From Bufo bufo (Eukaryota; Chordata; Amphibia; Anura; Bufonidae): a stretch of 64,000 bases of DNA. The position numbers were made by a program, and so were the translations under genes. The notes beneath the pieces are model-generated. The model was not told the DNA's origin. It made no database searches and saw nothing but the letters and a program-made list of their open reading frames with translations. The stretch lies in assembly GCF_905171765.1 (NCBI RefSeq), contig NC_053392.1:398254119-398318118 (forward strand), given 5' to 3'. Below are positions 1-11,615 of this stretch, piece by piece; positions within the stretch are counted from its first letter, which is position 1, and each line of letters starts with the position of its first letter.

Positions 1-3000
1 TCACATGTGGGGTATTTATAATGCCCTGGCATTTTAGGGGCCCCAAAGCGTGAGAAGAAGTCTGGTATCCAAATGTCTAAAAATGCCCTCCTAAAAGGAA
101 TTTGGGCCCCTTTGCCCACCTAGGCTGCAAAAAAGTGTCACACATGTGGTATCTCCGTATTCAGCAGAAGTTGGGGAATATGTTTTGGGGTGTCATTTTA
201 CATATACCCATGCTGGGTGAGATAAATATCTTGGTCAAATGCCAACTTTGTATAAAAAAAATGGGAAAAGTTGTCTTTTGCCAAGATATTTATCTCACCC
301 AGCATGGGTATATGTAAAATGACACCCCAAAACACATTCCCCACCTTCTTCTGAGTACGGAGATACCAGATGTGTGACACTTTTTTGCAGCCTAGATGGG
401 CAAAGGGGCCCACATTCCAAAGAGCACCTTTCAGATTTCACAGGTCATTTACCTACTTACCAGACATTAGGGCCCCTGGAAAATGCCAGGGCAGTATAAC
501 TACCCCACAAGTGACCCCATTTTGGAAAGAAGACACCCCAAGGTATTCCGTGAGGGGCATGGCAAGTTCCTAGAATTTTTTATTTTTTGTCACAAGTTAG
601 TGGAAAATGATGATTTTTTTTTTTTTTTTCTTACAAAGTCTCATATTCCACTAACTTGTGACAAAAAATAAAAACTTCCATGAACTCACTATGCCCATCA
701 GCGAATACCTTGGGGTCTCTTCTTTCCAAAATGGGGTCACTTGTGGGGTAGTTATACTGCCCTGGCATTCTAGGGGCCCAAATGTGTGGTAAGGAGTTTG
801 AAATCAAATTCAGTAAAAATTGACCTGTGAAATCCGAAAGGTGCTCTTTGGAATATGGGCCCCTTTGCCCACCTAGGCTGCAAAAAAGTGTCACACATCT
901 GGTATCCCCGTACTCAGGAGAAGTTGAGGAATGTGTTTTGGGGTGTCTTTTTACATATACCCATGCTGGGTGAGATAAATATCTTGGTCAAATGACAACT
1001 TTGTATAAAAAAATGGGAAAAGTTGTCTTTTGCCAAGATATTTCTCTCACCCAGCATGGGTATATATAAAATGACACCCCAAAACACATTCCCCACCTTC
1101 TCCTGAGTACGGAGATACCAGATGTGTGACACTTTTTTGCAGCCTAGGTGGGCAAAGGGGCCCATATTCCAAAGAGCACCTTTCGGATTTCACTCGTCAT
1201 TTTTTACTGAATTTGATTTCAAACTCCTTACCACACATTTGGGCCCCTAAAATGCCAGGGCAGTATAACTACCCCACAAGTGACCCCATTTTGGAAAGAA
1301 GACACCCCAAGGTATTCCGTGAGGGGCATGGCGAGTTCCTAGAATTTTTTATTTTTTGTCACAAGTTAGTGGAAAATGATGATTTTTTTTTTTTTTTTTT
1401 TTTCATACAAAGTCTCATATTCCACTAACTTGTGACAAAAAATAAAAACTTCCATGAACTCACTATGCCCATCAGCGAATACCTTGGGGTCTCTTCTTTC
1501 CAAAATGGGGTCACTTGTGGGGTAGTTATACTGCCCTGGCATTCTAGGGGCCCAAATGTGTGGTAAGGAGTTTGAAATCAAATTCAGTAAAAAATGACGA
1601 GTGAAATCCGAAAGGTGCTCTTTGGAATATGGGCCCCTTTGCCCACCTAGGCTGCAAAAAAGTGTCACACATCTGGTATCTCCGTACTCAGGAGAAGGTG
1701 GGGAATGTGTTTTGGGGTGTCATTTTATATATACCCATGCTGGGTGAGAGAAATATCTTGGCAAAAGACAACTTTTCCCATTTTTTTATACAAAGTTGTC
1801 ATTTGACCAAGATATTTATCTCACCCAGCATGGGTATATGTAAAAAGACACCCCAAAACACATTCCTCAACTTCTCCTGAGTACGGGGATACCAGATGTG
1901 TGACACTTTTTTGCAGCCTAGGTGGGCAAAGGGGCCCATATTCCAAAGAGCACCTTTCGGATTTCACAGGTCAATTTTTACTGAATTTGATTTCAAACTC
2001 CTTACCACACATTTGGGCCCCTAGAATGCCAGGGCAGTATAACTACCCCACAAGTGACCCCATTTTGGAAAGAAGAGACCCCAAGGTATTCGCTGATGGG
2101 CATAGTGAGTTCATGGAAGTTTTTATTTTTTGTCACAAGTTAGTGGAATATGAGACTTTGTATGAAAAAAAAAAAAAAAAAAAAATCATCATTTTCCACT
2201 AACTTGTGACAAAAAATAAAAAATTCTAGGAACTCGCCATGCCCCTCACGGAATACCTTGGGGTCTCTTCTTTCCAAAATGGGGTCACTTGTGGGGTAGT
2301 TATACTGCCCTGGCATTCTAGGGGCCCGAATGTGTGGTAAGGAGTTTGAAATCAAATTCAGTAAAAAATGACGAGTGAAATCCGAAAGGTGCTCTTTGGA
2401 ATATGGGCCCCTTTGCCCACGTAGGCTGCAAAAAAGTGTCACACATCTGGTATCTCCGTACTCAGGAGAAGGTGGGGAATGTGTTTTGGGGTGTCATTTT
2501 ATATATACCCATGCTGGGTGAGAGAAATATCTTGGCAAAAGACAACTTTTCCCATTTTTTTATACAAAGTTGTCATTTGACCAAGATATTTATCTCACCC
2601 AGCATGGGTATATGTAAAAAGACACCCCAAAACACATTCCTCAACTTCTCCTGAGTACGGGGATACCAGATGTGTGACACTTTTTTGCAGCCTAGGTGGG
2701 CAAAGGGGCCCATATTCCAAAGAGCACCTTTCGGATTTCACAGGTCATTTTTTACTGAATTTGATTTCAAACTCCTTACCACACATTTGGGCCCCTAGAA
2801 TGCCAGGGCAGTATAACTACCCCACAAGTGACCCCATTTTGGAAAGAAGAGACCCCAAGGTATTCGCTGATGGGCATAGTGAGTTCATAGAACTTTTTAT
2901 TTTTTGTCACAAGTTAGTGGAATATGAGACTTTGTAAGAAAAAAAAAAAAAAAAAAAAATCATCATTTTCCGCTAACTTGTGACAAAAAATAAAAAGTTC

Positions 3001-3060
3001 TATGAACTCACTATGCCCATCAGCGAATACCTTAGGGTGTGTACTTTCAGAAATGGGGTC
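1..3060. repeat. Alternating palindrome array inside piggyBac copy 1
   Basis: One block of about 385 bases is repeated in alternating orientation, giving a full period of about 770 bases. Two kinds of symmetry centre alternate. One (near 252, 1018, 1785, 2558) is flanked by arms containing CATGCTGGGTGAGA and its complement. The other (near 622, 1392, 2172, 2950) is a poly-T/poly-A run flanked by GTCACAAGTTAGTGGAA and its complement. Many short open frames appear here on both strands with near-identical translations. They are by-products of the repeat and not genes. Confidence 0.9.
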
Positions 3061-3570
3061 ATTTGTGGGGTGTTTGTACTGTCTGGGCATTGTAGAACCT
3101 CAGGAAACATGACAGGTGCTCATGACAGGTGCTCAGTCAGAGCTGCTTCAAAAAGCGGAAATTCACATTTTTGTACCATAGTTTGTAAACGCTATAACTT
3201 TTACCCAAACCATTTTTTTTCTACCCAAACATTTTTTTTTTTATCAAAGACATGTAGAACTATAAATTTAGAGCAAAATTTCTATATGGATGTCGTTTTT
3301 TTTGCAAAATTTTACAACTGAAAGTGAAAAATGTCATTTTTTTGCAAAAAAATCGTTAAATTTCGATTAATAACAAAAAAAGTAAAAATGTCAGCAGCAA
3401 TGAAATACCACCAAATGAAAGCTCTATTAGTGAGAAGAAAAGGAGGTAAAATTCATTTGGGTGGTAAGTTGCATGACCGAGCAATAAACGGTGAAAGTAG
3501 TGTAGGTCAGAAGTGTAAAAAGTGGCCTGGTCTTTCAGGGTGTTTAAGCACTGGGGGCTGAGGTGGTTAA
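1..3570 (-). mobile_element. piggyBac-type element, copy 1 (cut by window start)
   Basis: The right boundary is a TTAA at 3567-3570 preceded by GCTGAGGTGG, the exact inverse of the left end of the complete element at 11616. The last 500 bases (about 3060-3570) match 11616-12085 in reverse orientation, with a few differences. The remainder is the same palindromic array as in the complete copy. The first 120 bases match the far edge of that array (15040-15170), so the transposase half lies outside the window. Orientation is opposite to copy 2. Confidence 0.85.
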
Positions 3571-3870
3571 AATCATTGGTGGGAGTGGCCAAAGGGTCCC
3601 CTCCCCTTCCCTTCATTGGTGGTGCAGTGGCAGCTTCTGATCGGAGCCCCAACAGTGTAATCCTGGGGCTTCGATAAGTTACCATGGCAGCCAGGACGCT
3701 CCTGAAGCCCTGGCTGCCATGGTCAGCTCCCTGCTGCTGTGTGCACAAAGCACAGGGCAGCAGGGAGAGTGTGAGGTCTTATTTACCCTGATAGAGCTCT
3801 ATTAGGGTGAATAGGACAAGGGATTAGAAGATCCCACGTTCTAGCCCCTAAGGGGGGAAATTGTTAATAA
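3571..3870. repeat. Short interspersed repeat with stem-loops
   Basis: Three consecutive inverted repeats are visible: ACCATGGCAGCCAGGACG with its near complement (3680-3723), CTCCCTGCTGC with its complement (3727-3765), and CCCTGATAGAGCTCTATTAGGG (3786-3807). The first hairpin recurs at 56397-56440, so this is a dispersed repeat. No coding potential was seen. Family not identified. Confidence 0.5.
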
Positions 3871-4876
3871 ATAAAAAGTGTAAAAAAAAAAATAAAACAA
3901 CAAAATATTAAGTATAAATCACCCCCTTTCCCAATTTCACATATAAAATATATAAACAATAAATAAATAAACATATCACATATTGCCACATCAGAAAAGT
4001 CCAAACTATTAGAATATTTAAAAAATCTATGCGGTGAACGTCGGAACAGAAAAAATTAATGAAAAAAACTGCGCGATTCGCCATTTTTTAAAATGCGGAA
4101 TGCAAGCGGCTTTTTTTGGTTTCTTTTTTTCGTGTGGTATCGAATGGTATCGAGTATCGCAATACTTTTTTTATGGTACTGAAATCTAATCAAAAATTTG
4201 GTATCGCAACAACTCTTGTAGACACTGACTTCTGCATAGCAATGCTGACGACCTGTTAAAGGGACCTGCACAGATGGATGTTCCTTATCGCTCTCCTCAC
4301 CTGTTTCTAATGTCAACCATTTGTGCAGGTCATGTCAGGAGAAACAATACTAGATGGAAGTCTTTTTCTAGCAGGGTGTGGACAAGGCGAGTATATTACC
4401 GGCAGATACCTAAATGTACCAGGCATGTGCAATGAAGAGCAAATTTTACAGCCTAGCCTAAACCATTATTTCTATGCTGTTATAAATCATACAAAATAAA
4501 TAACATAAGCAATGATTTATTTTGCATGTAGAGTATAAAATTTAAACCCAAAAATACATTGGATACTTACAGCCTAAGATCCAGCACAGGTCTCAAGAAG
4601 TGTAGTTGCCCCGTATATACGGAAAATAGGGCTTCTTACGATGTCCTCCATCGCCAATTTTTTCCTCTTCCCTGCACACGTTCCTGCCGGTATTGATCCC
4701 GGCAGGACTGCCAGCGGGTCTTCACACGTTGGACTGTAGGAATATAACATAAGAACCATTCAATCTGAATATATCACTACTCACTTAAAAATGCACATGC
4801 GAACAAATGGTTACAACAATATTTATACATGCTAACACATTGTAGTTTATACCATATCAAGTTACTTGTATTTAGC
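3871..4876. other. AT-rich spacer, nothing recognised
   Basis: AT-rich single-copy-looking DNA with A/T runs and no supported gene, repeat boundary or RNA structure. Short open frames here show no family resemblance. Confidence 0.5.
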
Positions 4877-5150
4877 TAAGGGTCCATTCACACATCTGCA
4901 AATGGGTCCGTTCCGCAATATCGGGATTGGGTGCGGACCCATTCATTCTCTATGGGGCCGGAAGAGATGTGGAGAGCACACTATGTGCTCTCCGCATCCG
5001 CATTTCCAGAGCGCGGCCCCGAACTTCCGGGCCGCGGCTCCACATAAAAATAGAACATGTCCTATTCGGACAAGAATAGGCAGTTCTATGGGGAGTGTCG
5101 GCCAGGTGTATTGCGGATCAATACACCACGGACGTGTGAATGGACCCTAA
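4877..5150. mobile_element. MITE with terminal inverted repeats
   Basis: The left end reads TAAGGGTCCATTCACAC and the right end GTGTGAATGGACCCTAA, giving an inverted repeat of about 15 bases. The interior is GC-rich and partly self-complementary. There is no transposase frame, so it is non-autonomous. The CATTCACAC/TTTCACAC style of terminus is shared by several other elements in this window. Confidence 0.75.
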
Positions 5151-5510
5151 TATTGTGTAACTTCAATGTTCTATATCATGTATTTTGCCCATATACATTC
5201 CGTGGCGCTGCAAACACAATTATCATTTAATTTGATTATAAAAGGGTTGGCTCAACTCAGCATTTATAATAATTTAAAAGACATGAATCAAAGCCACTAT
5301 TATATATGTATTTCAAATACATTTATTCCTACTCTGGGTGACGACATTTTAACATAACTTCATACACTTCTTGTTTCCATGGTTACAAAAACCATGAAAT
5401 CCATCTTCAGTGACTGCGCTTGAACACTACAGGAAAACAAGGTTTACTAGAAAAGCTACAATTTCTGGGGAAATTGTGTGAAGTGTTCTTGCCTCCACTA
5501 TTAGTCTACA
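5151..5510. other. AT-rich spacer, nothing recognised
   Basis: No supported gene or repeat boundary seen. Confidence 0.4.
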
Positions 5511-5645
5511 ACTGGAGTGGGCGGAGTAGCTTGAGTAACTGTTGTGTGGTTGGAGTGGCTGGAGTAACTGTGGAAAGGTTGGACTGGGCAGAGTAACTTT
5601 ATGGAGTGGGCAGAGTAACTGTGTGGAGTATTTGGAGTGAGTAAA
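5511..5645. repeat. Degenerate tandem repeat (GGAGTGGGCAGAGTAACT-like)
   Basis: About six imperfect units of 18-30 bases built on GGAGTGGGCAGAGTAACT. Units vary in length and sequence. No coding meaning. Confidence 0.75.
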
Positions 5646-5812
5646 GATAGTAAACATTACACTAACCAATTGATTGAGTGCACATGGCAAGCTTGATAGA
5701 GTGAGAAATGCATTTCAACTTGTATTTATTTATATAGCACATTTAATTGCAATGTTGTTGCCCGAAGTGCTTCACAGTTACATTAAAACGTACATTTATA
5801 AAACATTAGCAG

Positions 5813-6365
5813 CCGATTTGTGTAGGTGGGCTTGAAAATGTGGGAGTGGTGGCAGTTTAGAAATCATGTCCTGATTTTTTAGCTCACACTCTAGCTTTTG
5901 TCACTCTGCTGACTGCTCACACACCTGGGTTCCTATGGCAACTCACTCTACAGGAAGGGCAGAGAAGAGCGGTTAAAAACAAAGTGCTCCAACTTGCGGT
6001 TGTAGTTTAAAAATTATAAATCCTACAGCAAAGAGCTTTATATTGTGACAATCAAAATACCCAGACCTACATTGATACATAGTCTCTGAAATAATATAAA
6101 TGAAGGCACAGTCGCAGTTTAGAAATTGCCCTTCAAATTGGAGATGGCTAGAGTGGAGTTTCAATGAATGTCAATGGGCAGCGTGAGTTGCAAACAAATG
6201 GTCATATTGTGAAAACTAACAGGACTATGGCTTAGCCGTGGACATTTTTAGTAGCAGCAGGGACAGCTGAACGTTTTGATATACGATTTGTGTAGGTGGG
6301 CTTAAAAATAAGGGAGTGGTGGCAGTTTAGAAATCATGTCCTGATTTTTCAGCTCCCACTCTAGT
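5813..6365. repeat. Direct repeat pair of about 83 bases
   Basis: 5813-5895 and 6283-6365 share the sequence starting GATTTGTGTAGGTGGGCTT and ending CTCTAG with few differences. The copies lie about 470 bases apart in the same orientation. The spacer holds no supported gene. This may be a duplicated piece of a longer dispersed repeat. Confidence 0.65.
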
Positions 6366-6528
6366 TTTGAACATTCCGCCATTCATTCCTATGGGCCCAA
6401 TTTTGCCACAAAAACGCTGATATTTCGTGAACCATTCGGCGAAACGTTCCACAAAGTAATAGCACACCAATCGAGAACACTCTGCACATTTCGGTATATT
6501 ACTGTCTATGTAGTCTATGTGAGATAAC

Positions 6529-6661
6529 AGTTTCCGGAGGCGATCTGAGGTAATTCAACAAACTTTATTCAGACACAAACAATATAACAAAGGTTATAAA
6601 CTGTCATATCTATATAGCCTACAGGTGGCAGTAAACATGTTAACATGTATAACTCCTAACA
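6529..6661 (-). repeat. 3' LTR of gypsy element
   Basis: On the minus strand it runs from TGTTAGGAGTTATAC to GGAAACT, 133 bases, matching 10877-11009 closely. It contains AATAAA (minus strand, in CTGAATAAAGTTTG), a likely polyadenylation signal. The final base is T where the other LTR has A. Confidence 0.9.
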
Positions 6662-6675
6662 TCCTCCCTTTCTTG
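6662..6675 (-). promoter_or_regulatory. Polypurine tract
   Basis: The minus strand reads AAGAAAGGGAGGA directly before the TGTTAG start of the 3' LTR, the expected plus-strand primer position for an LTR element. Confidence 0.85.
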
Positions 6676-6680
6676 TGAAA

Positions 6681-8290
6681 TCAAGTAATATATAACATAA
6701 GATGATTGGATACCACAATACATTCCAAAGGTGACAATGTTTTTTTTATAATGTATCTAGCATACAAAATCCTTATATCTTGTTGGTGTTCTAATAACCC
6801 TAGTTCTAGTACGTCTTGGTGTGGCAGGAGCTTCACATTGTTGCATATGATCATCCATCCCTGTTTCTTTGGGAGTTGTGTGTGTGGTGTAATCACTTCA
6901 CTTATTTCAATGTCAGATTTGTCATCTGCAGTCCTCAGAAACTTCCTATTCCTTCTGTACAACTGTCCATTTGCTTCCACTTTATAAGATCGTGGAGCAA
7001 CTTTCTCCAAACAAATACCTTGTCGCCAAATTTCATCTGTTGACGACGGCGATGGTTGTATTCGCACTGGCTGACCAATGCTTAGTTCGGGAAGTTCCTT
7101 GGCTCCTTTATCATAATATGCCTTTGCTTTTTTGCGTCTTTCAGTTAGGTTCTCGACCACTCCTTTTATAACCTTTGGAAACAGCAGTTTCTGAGCAGTC
7201 GGAAGTAAAGTCCTGGTCCTTCTTGACATTAGCCGTTGTACAGGACTACTGCTGGTGCCTTCTGATGGGGTATTTCTCCAGTCAAGAACCGCTTTCCAGA
7301 TATCCTTGTCATCTCGTTTAGCTTTCTTTAAGAGTGTTTTTGCTATTTTTACAGTAGCTTCAGCTTTACCGTTGGACTGACTGTGATATGGGGATGATGT
7401 AAGATGTTCAAATTCCCACTCTCTACAAAATCGTGCAAACTCTGAGCTGACAAACTGTGGTCCGTTATCTGTAATTACAGAATCAGGGATTCCATGTCTG
7501 CTAAAATGTGCTTTGCAACAATCTATAATTGTTTTAGAGGTGGTATTAGAAACTAAATCAATTTCCCAGAAATCTGAATAATAATCAACAATTATTAAGT
7601 AATCTTGTCCTGTTAAGGAAAATAAGTCCATGCCTAGTTTGCTCCAGGGTAGAGTGGGCAATTTGTGAGTCATCAGAGGTTCTTTTGTTTGTTTACGCAT
7701 ATACTCATTGCAAGTATTACAGTTCTTTATTGCCTCTATAATCTCTGGGCCCATGTGTGGCCAAAAGATGACATCCTTGGCCTTGCGAAGGCATGCTTCT
7801 ATTCCTAAGTGGCTAGAATGAGTCCTCGCTATCATTTGTGGGCGCATGTTTTTTGGTATGATGACTCTGTGTCCTTTATACAGAATTCCATTTTGTATGC
7901 TTATCTCATCTCTAAAGCCCCAGTAGTCCCTGATACAAATCGGTATTTTTTCTTTCTGGTCTGGCCATCCTGTAAGAACAGTAGTTTTTAATGCTTGCAA
8001 GACTTCAACTTGTTCTGTGAACTTCTGTATTTGTTGTAGGCGCAAATCAGACACTCTTAGATATTCTGCAAAGTTTATCTCTTCCAGTTCCTTAGAAAAG
8101 GCATCCTCTGATTGCATCAAGAAAATCTCATAATCTGGGGTGTCCTTGTCCATTGTTTTGTGAGGTAATGCTGCTCTTGATAAGAAGTCTGCAATATACA
8201 TTTCTGATCCTTTTTTATAAACCACATTAAGGTTGTATTTTTGCAACTGTAGCATCATGCCCTGTCGACGTTTTGGTGCTACTAGGAGAG
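6681..8290 (-). pseudogene. gypsy Pol: RNase H tail and integrase
   Basis: Last open part of pol, about 525 codons, separated from the upstream part by a frameshift at an A-run near 8290. The start retains the end of RNase H (ADFLSRAAL). The integrase has an HHCC zinc domain (HSSHLG then CNTC). It also has a complete DDE triad: Asp in LIIVDYYSDFW, Asp in VITDNGPQF, Glu in SQSNGKAEAT. The integrase domain itself looks intact. It would insert cDNA into the chromosome but cannot be made from this copy because of upstream lesions. Confidence 0.9.
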
Positions 8291-8700
8291 TTTTTTTTAA
8301 AAATGCTCTCTAGTGGCTTATGATCAGTCTCAATGTTAATAATATTTTTTCCATGTAAGTACTGATTAAACTTCTGGCATGCATATACAATGGCAAGACA
8401 TTCCTTTTCAATCTGGGCATATCTTTGTTCTGTTGAAGACAGTGTACGTGATGCAAACGTCACTGGCTGACCTCCTTGCAAAAGTGTTGCTCCAAGACCT
8501 TTTTCACTGGCAACACATTGGACTGTTACTTCTTCATTGACATTGTAGTATCTCAAAACTGGATGTTTAGTAACAATATCTTTTATTTGCTTGAGGGCTT
8601 CATCATGGCTGGATTGCCAGGCCCACAAGCTGTCTTTGTCTGTCAGTCTGCATAGTGGTTCACATACATCCGAAAGATGTGGTAAGAATTTGGTAGTTTA
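8227..8700 (-). pseudogene. gypsy Pol: RNase H domain fragment
   Basis: Open frame encoding the RNase H region downstream of RT. Recognisable motifs are VTFASRTLSSTEQRYAQIEK and ETDHKPLESIF. It is cut off from RT by a frameshift near 8690 (the upstream frame ends shortly after LLGFVNY) and from the integrase frame by a frameshift near 8290. These are decay lesions and do not look like programmed shifts. Confidence 0.85.
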
Positions 8701-10300
8701 CAAACCCTAGCAGTCTCTGAACTGCTTGTACATTGTCAGGCTTTGGTACCTCTAAAATTGCTCTGACTTTTTCTGGATCAGGACGCAGGCCTTCTGCTGT
8801 GAGTAAATGTCCCATGTATGGTACCGAAGATAGCCTCAATCTCAGCTTCTTTTTATTGAATTTTATGTTCAGCTTTCGTGCTCTCTCTAAGAGTCCAATC
8901 AAATTCTTGTCATGATCCTTTGTGGCCTCCTCTGTAGTGTCACCACAGCCATACACCAATATATCATCTGCAATAACTTCTACTCCGGGCAGGTCTTCTA
9001 CTGCTTCATGTTGTCTACGTTGATATTCTTCTGGTGCAGTAGCAATCCCAAAAGGCATGCGTAGCCATCGGTAATGCCCAAAGGGAGTCCAGAATGTAGT
9101 GAGATAACTGCTTTTAGTGTCCAGTTTTACTTGCCAGAAGCCATCCTTAGCATCTAAGACAGAAAATACTTTTGCATTTGTTAAACTTGGCAGAATTTCC
9201 TCTATAGTGGGCATTGGATAATGTGAGCGTTTTAGTGCTTTATTTAAGTCTTTGGGATCAATGCATATTCGCAGCTTGCCTGGTTTCTTAACAGCAACCA
9301 TACTACTTATCCATGTCGTAGGTTCTATGACCTTTTTTATCACTCCCAGTGTCTCTAATCTCTCTATTTTCGCCTTTAAGTCTGCTTTAAGTGGAGCCGG
9401 CACTCTACGTGGTTGGTGTTGAACTGGAGGTATTGCTTCATCTATTTCTAGGTGATACTCTCCAGGTAGACACCCTAGTCCTTTGAAAATGTCTCTATAT
9501 TCAGTTGTGATCATTTCAAAAGAAAAGGGTGAAGTTGTAGTTGTTTGCTGGTCATCATGTAATAATACATTATGTTCTACATTCAGTGTAAGGAGGCCCA
9601 TTTTCTGACATGTTTCTGCTGAGAGAAGTGGTTTGTGTTTACCTTGGACAACTTGGAATTGCAGTGTATATGTTTTATCTTTATATGTACAATTTAGATT
9701 ACATTGGCCCATAGGTATCATATAGGTATCATTGTACCATTTTAATTTGACATTACTCTTCTGTAATGTTGGCTTTCCTTCTTTAACAATTTTGCAATAG
9801 TCTTTGTATGTCATAAGGTTGCAGGTGGCCCCACAGTCTAACTGACAGTGTAACCTTTCCCCTGCTTCTCTGTCAATGCTGAGTCCTAGTGGTACAAACC
9901 ACTGTGATCCTGGACTGCTTACTGCTCCTATTTGATGAATAATAGTGAATACGGATTCTTCTGAGCTGCTGCTCTTGATCTGTGCAGCCATATGTATTCT
10001 GGCATTTGCTTTCTGCCTGCATACTCTAGAAAAATGGTTTTGCTTTTTGCATTTACTGCAGGTTTCTCCATATGCAGGACAGTGGTCTCTGCCCCAGGGG
10101 TGGTTGTTTCCACAGTATCTACATCTGATTGTTTTTACTTTGCTTTCTTTCATGGGCTTTTTATATGTTTTAGCAGTATAATGTACAGCTTCAGTTTCAC
10201 TTTTGCTTTCTTGCATTGCTTGTATTTGCATTTCTGTAAGTTCATGGCTTCTACACATATCAATGGCTCTCTGTAGGTTCAGGTCTGGTACTCTGAGCAT
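8660..10300 (-). pseudogene. gypsy Gag C-terminus, protease and reverse transcriptase
   Basis: A 546-codon open stretch. Two zinc knuckles come first (CRYCGNNHPWGRDHC and CSKCKKQNHFSRVC). Then an aspartic protease with LDCGAT, where the usual active-site triplet is D(S/T)G. Then reverse transcriptase with VLDAKDGFWQVKLD (motif A) and IADDILVYG (motif C), and YMGHLLTAEGL after the palm. It is in the same frame as the upstream gag frame, separated by one TGA stop at 10301-10303. The 3' end runs out of frame near 8690. Confidence 0.9.
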
Positions 10301-10750
10301 TCACTTTCTAGCATTAATGTCTTTTGATCCCAGAACTATTCTGTCTCTGATAAGTTCATCATGTAATACTCCAAACTCACATGTAGCGGCTAGCTGCCTC
10401 AGCCTAGTCACATACTGATCTATAGTTTCCAATGGGCCTTGGTTTGTGGTATTGAATATGTACCTCTCATAAATGATGTTACGTGAAGGCATAAAATGAC
10501 TCTGTAATGCATCCAGAGTTTTCTCTATGTCCTGCTTGTCGGCATCAGAGAGTGAGAGGTGCTGATAAATACGCAGACAGTCTCTCCCCATCACTGAGCG
10601 CAGTGTCGCTATCCTTACCTTGGAGTCTATCTTATCAAGTTCAATTGCCACCTCATAATCTTCTCACTGGGATTTGAAATATGTCCAGTTAACTGCCAGG
10701 TCCCCTTTACAGTCCATGGGAGACGGCACAGGGAAGTTGTTTGCAGCCAT
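10301..10750 (-). pseudogene. gypsy Gag N-terminal region
   Basis: The likely start is the ATG at 10748-10750 (MAANNFPVPSP). A TGA about 30 codons in (near 10661) lies where a Trp would be natural, and a second TGA ends the stretch at 10301. The middle reads as a retrotransposon capsid-type helical region (RVIATL-like, then HFMPSRNIIYERYIF and DQYVTRLRQLA). It continues in frame into the zinc-knuckle part. Confidence 0.8.
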
Positions 10751-10860
10751 TTTCTGTAATACTGTGTGTATCTTATTAATAAATTACCAGAGAAACTATT
10801 CTTGTTGATCTTTTGTTCTGATATTAGGACTTTAGTGGTTTCTAAAACACCAAAGCCCTC

Positions 10861-10876
10861 TCCACTTCTGACACCA
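10861..10876 (-). promoter_or_regulatory. Primer-binding site, tRNA-Leu type
   Basis: The plus strand reads TCCACTTCTGACACCA directly abutting the 5' LTR. This matches the 3' end (with CCA) of vertebrate tRNA-Leu, so the minus-strand element would be primed by tRNA-Leu. Its abutment fixes the LTR boundary at 10877. Confidence 0.85.
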
Positions 10877-11009
10877 TGTTTCCTGAGGCGATCTGAGGTA
10901 ATTCAACAAACTTTATTCAGACACAAACAATATAACAAAGGTTATAAACTGTCATATCTATATAGCCTACAGGTGGCAGTAAACATGTTAACATGTATAA
11001 TACCTAACA
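10877..11009 (-). repeat. 5' LTR of gypsy element
   Basis: 133 bases, starting TGTTAGGTATTATAC and ending GGAAACA on the minus strand, with AATAAA inside. Unusually short for an LTR. The flank beyond it (GTGGT) does not match the flank of the other LTR (ATAAC), so no target duplication is visible. Confidence 0.9.
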
Positions 11010-11615
11010 GTGGTCTTGCCATGCAAGAACACTTAATTATCCAATCTCTAGTGGTCACATCCAACAAAGAGGGAAGCACGTTTTACAATACTAGGAAAGC
11101 ATGGCCACCACTGCTGGATAGCAGGGTTGTTGTAATCATGGAAACTTGGCAATGCAAAAAAAAGTGGCAAAAGTTATATAGTTTACATACAGGGACACCC
11201 AATATGCAGCTCTACAGCTATTTACAAATTACAACTCCTAGCATGTCCAGACGTAATAAAGAGATCAGCCTACAGTAGGGCATGGTGGGAATAATAGTTT
11301 CCGTACAGCAGGAGAGACACCGATGGTCAAGGCTGCTGTCATTAAACTCTATATAGTGCTGTGGAAGGTGAGATTTACAATTAAGTGTTTTATAATACAT
11401 CCTCATAGTGCACCTTCATTAATAAATGTCCTCATTTCCCTACTTCTCATATATATACACCAGTGCATCAAAGTTTATACATAACTAATACACATTTTAT
11501 AAAGGACTACACATACACATGGGTTGTCTTACCTAATCTGCGGCGTTTGGAGGAATTGGCCTTCTCCCACTTTCTGGCCAGCATCTCCTGAGTGACCTCC
11601 TCCCAGCCACGGTCC
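11010..11615. other. Spacer between gypsy and piggyBac, nothing recognised
   Basis: No supported gene or repeat. A 170-codon open frame beginning at 10766 overlaps the gypsy LTR and has no family resemblance. Confidence 0.4.

Larger units (their letters stand above)
6529..11009 (-). mobile_element. Ty3/gypsy LTR retrotransposon (defective)
   Basis: A 4.5-kb element with two 133-base LTRs, a tRNA-Leu-type primer-binding site, a polypurine tract, and a gag-pol region in the order Gag, zinc knuckles, protease, reverse transcriptase, RNase H, integrase. Integrase last is the Ty3/gypsy order. There is no env frame. At least two in-frame stops (near 10661 and at 10301) and two frameshifts (near 8690 and 8290) make it non-functional. 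Gag and Pol share one frame apart from these lesions, as in Mag-type lineages. That clade placement is a guess. Confidence 0.92.

Noticed and set aside
1..3060. Many open frames of 60-113 codons with almost identical translations on both strands
   Set aside because: They follow the palindromic repeat unit, occur in mirror image, start and stop with the unit, and have no known domain.
1..3060. Regular repeats that could suggest a CRISPR array or satellite
   Set aside because: Units are hundreds of bases long, alternate in orientation, have no unique spacers, and lie in a eukaryotic transposon.
4056..4316. 86-codon open frame on the minus strand
   Set aside because: AT-rich, lysine-rich translation with no domain and no supporting context.
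6529..11009. Possibility that the LTR element is an endogenous retrovirus
   Set aside because: No env frame; short LTRs, gypsy-type domain order with integrase last, and tRNA-Leu priming fit a Ty3/gypsy retrotransposon.
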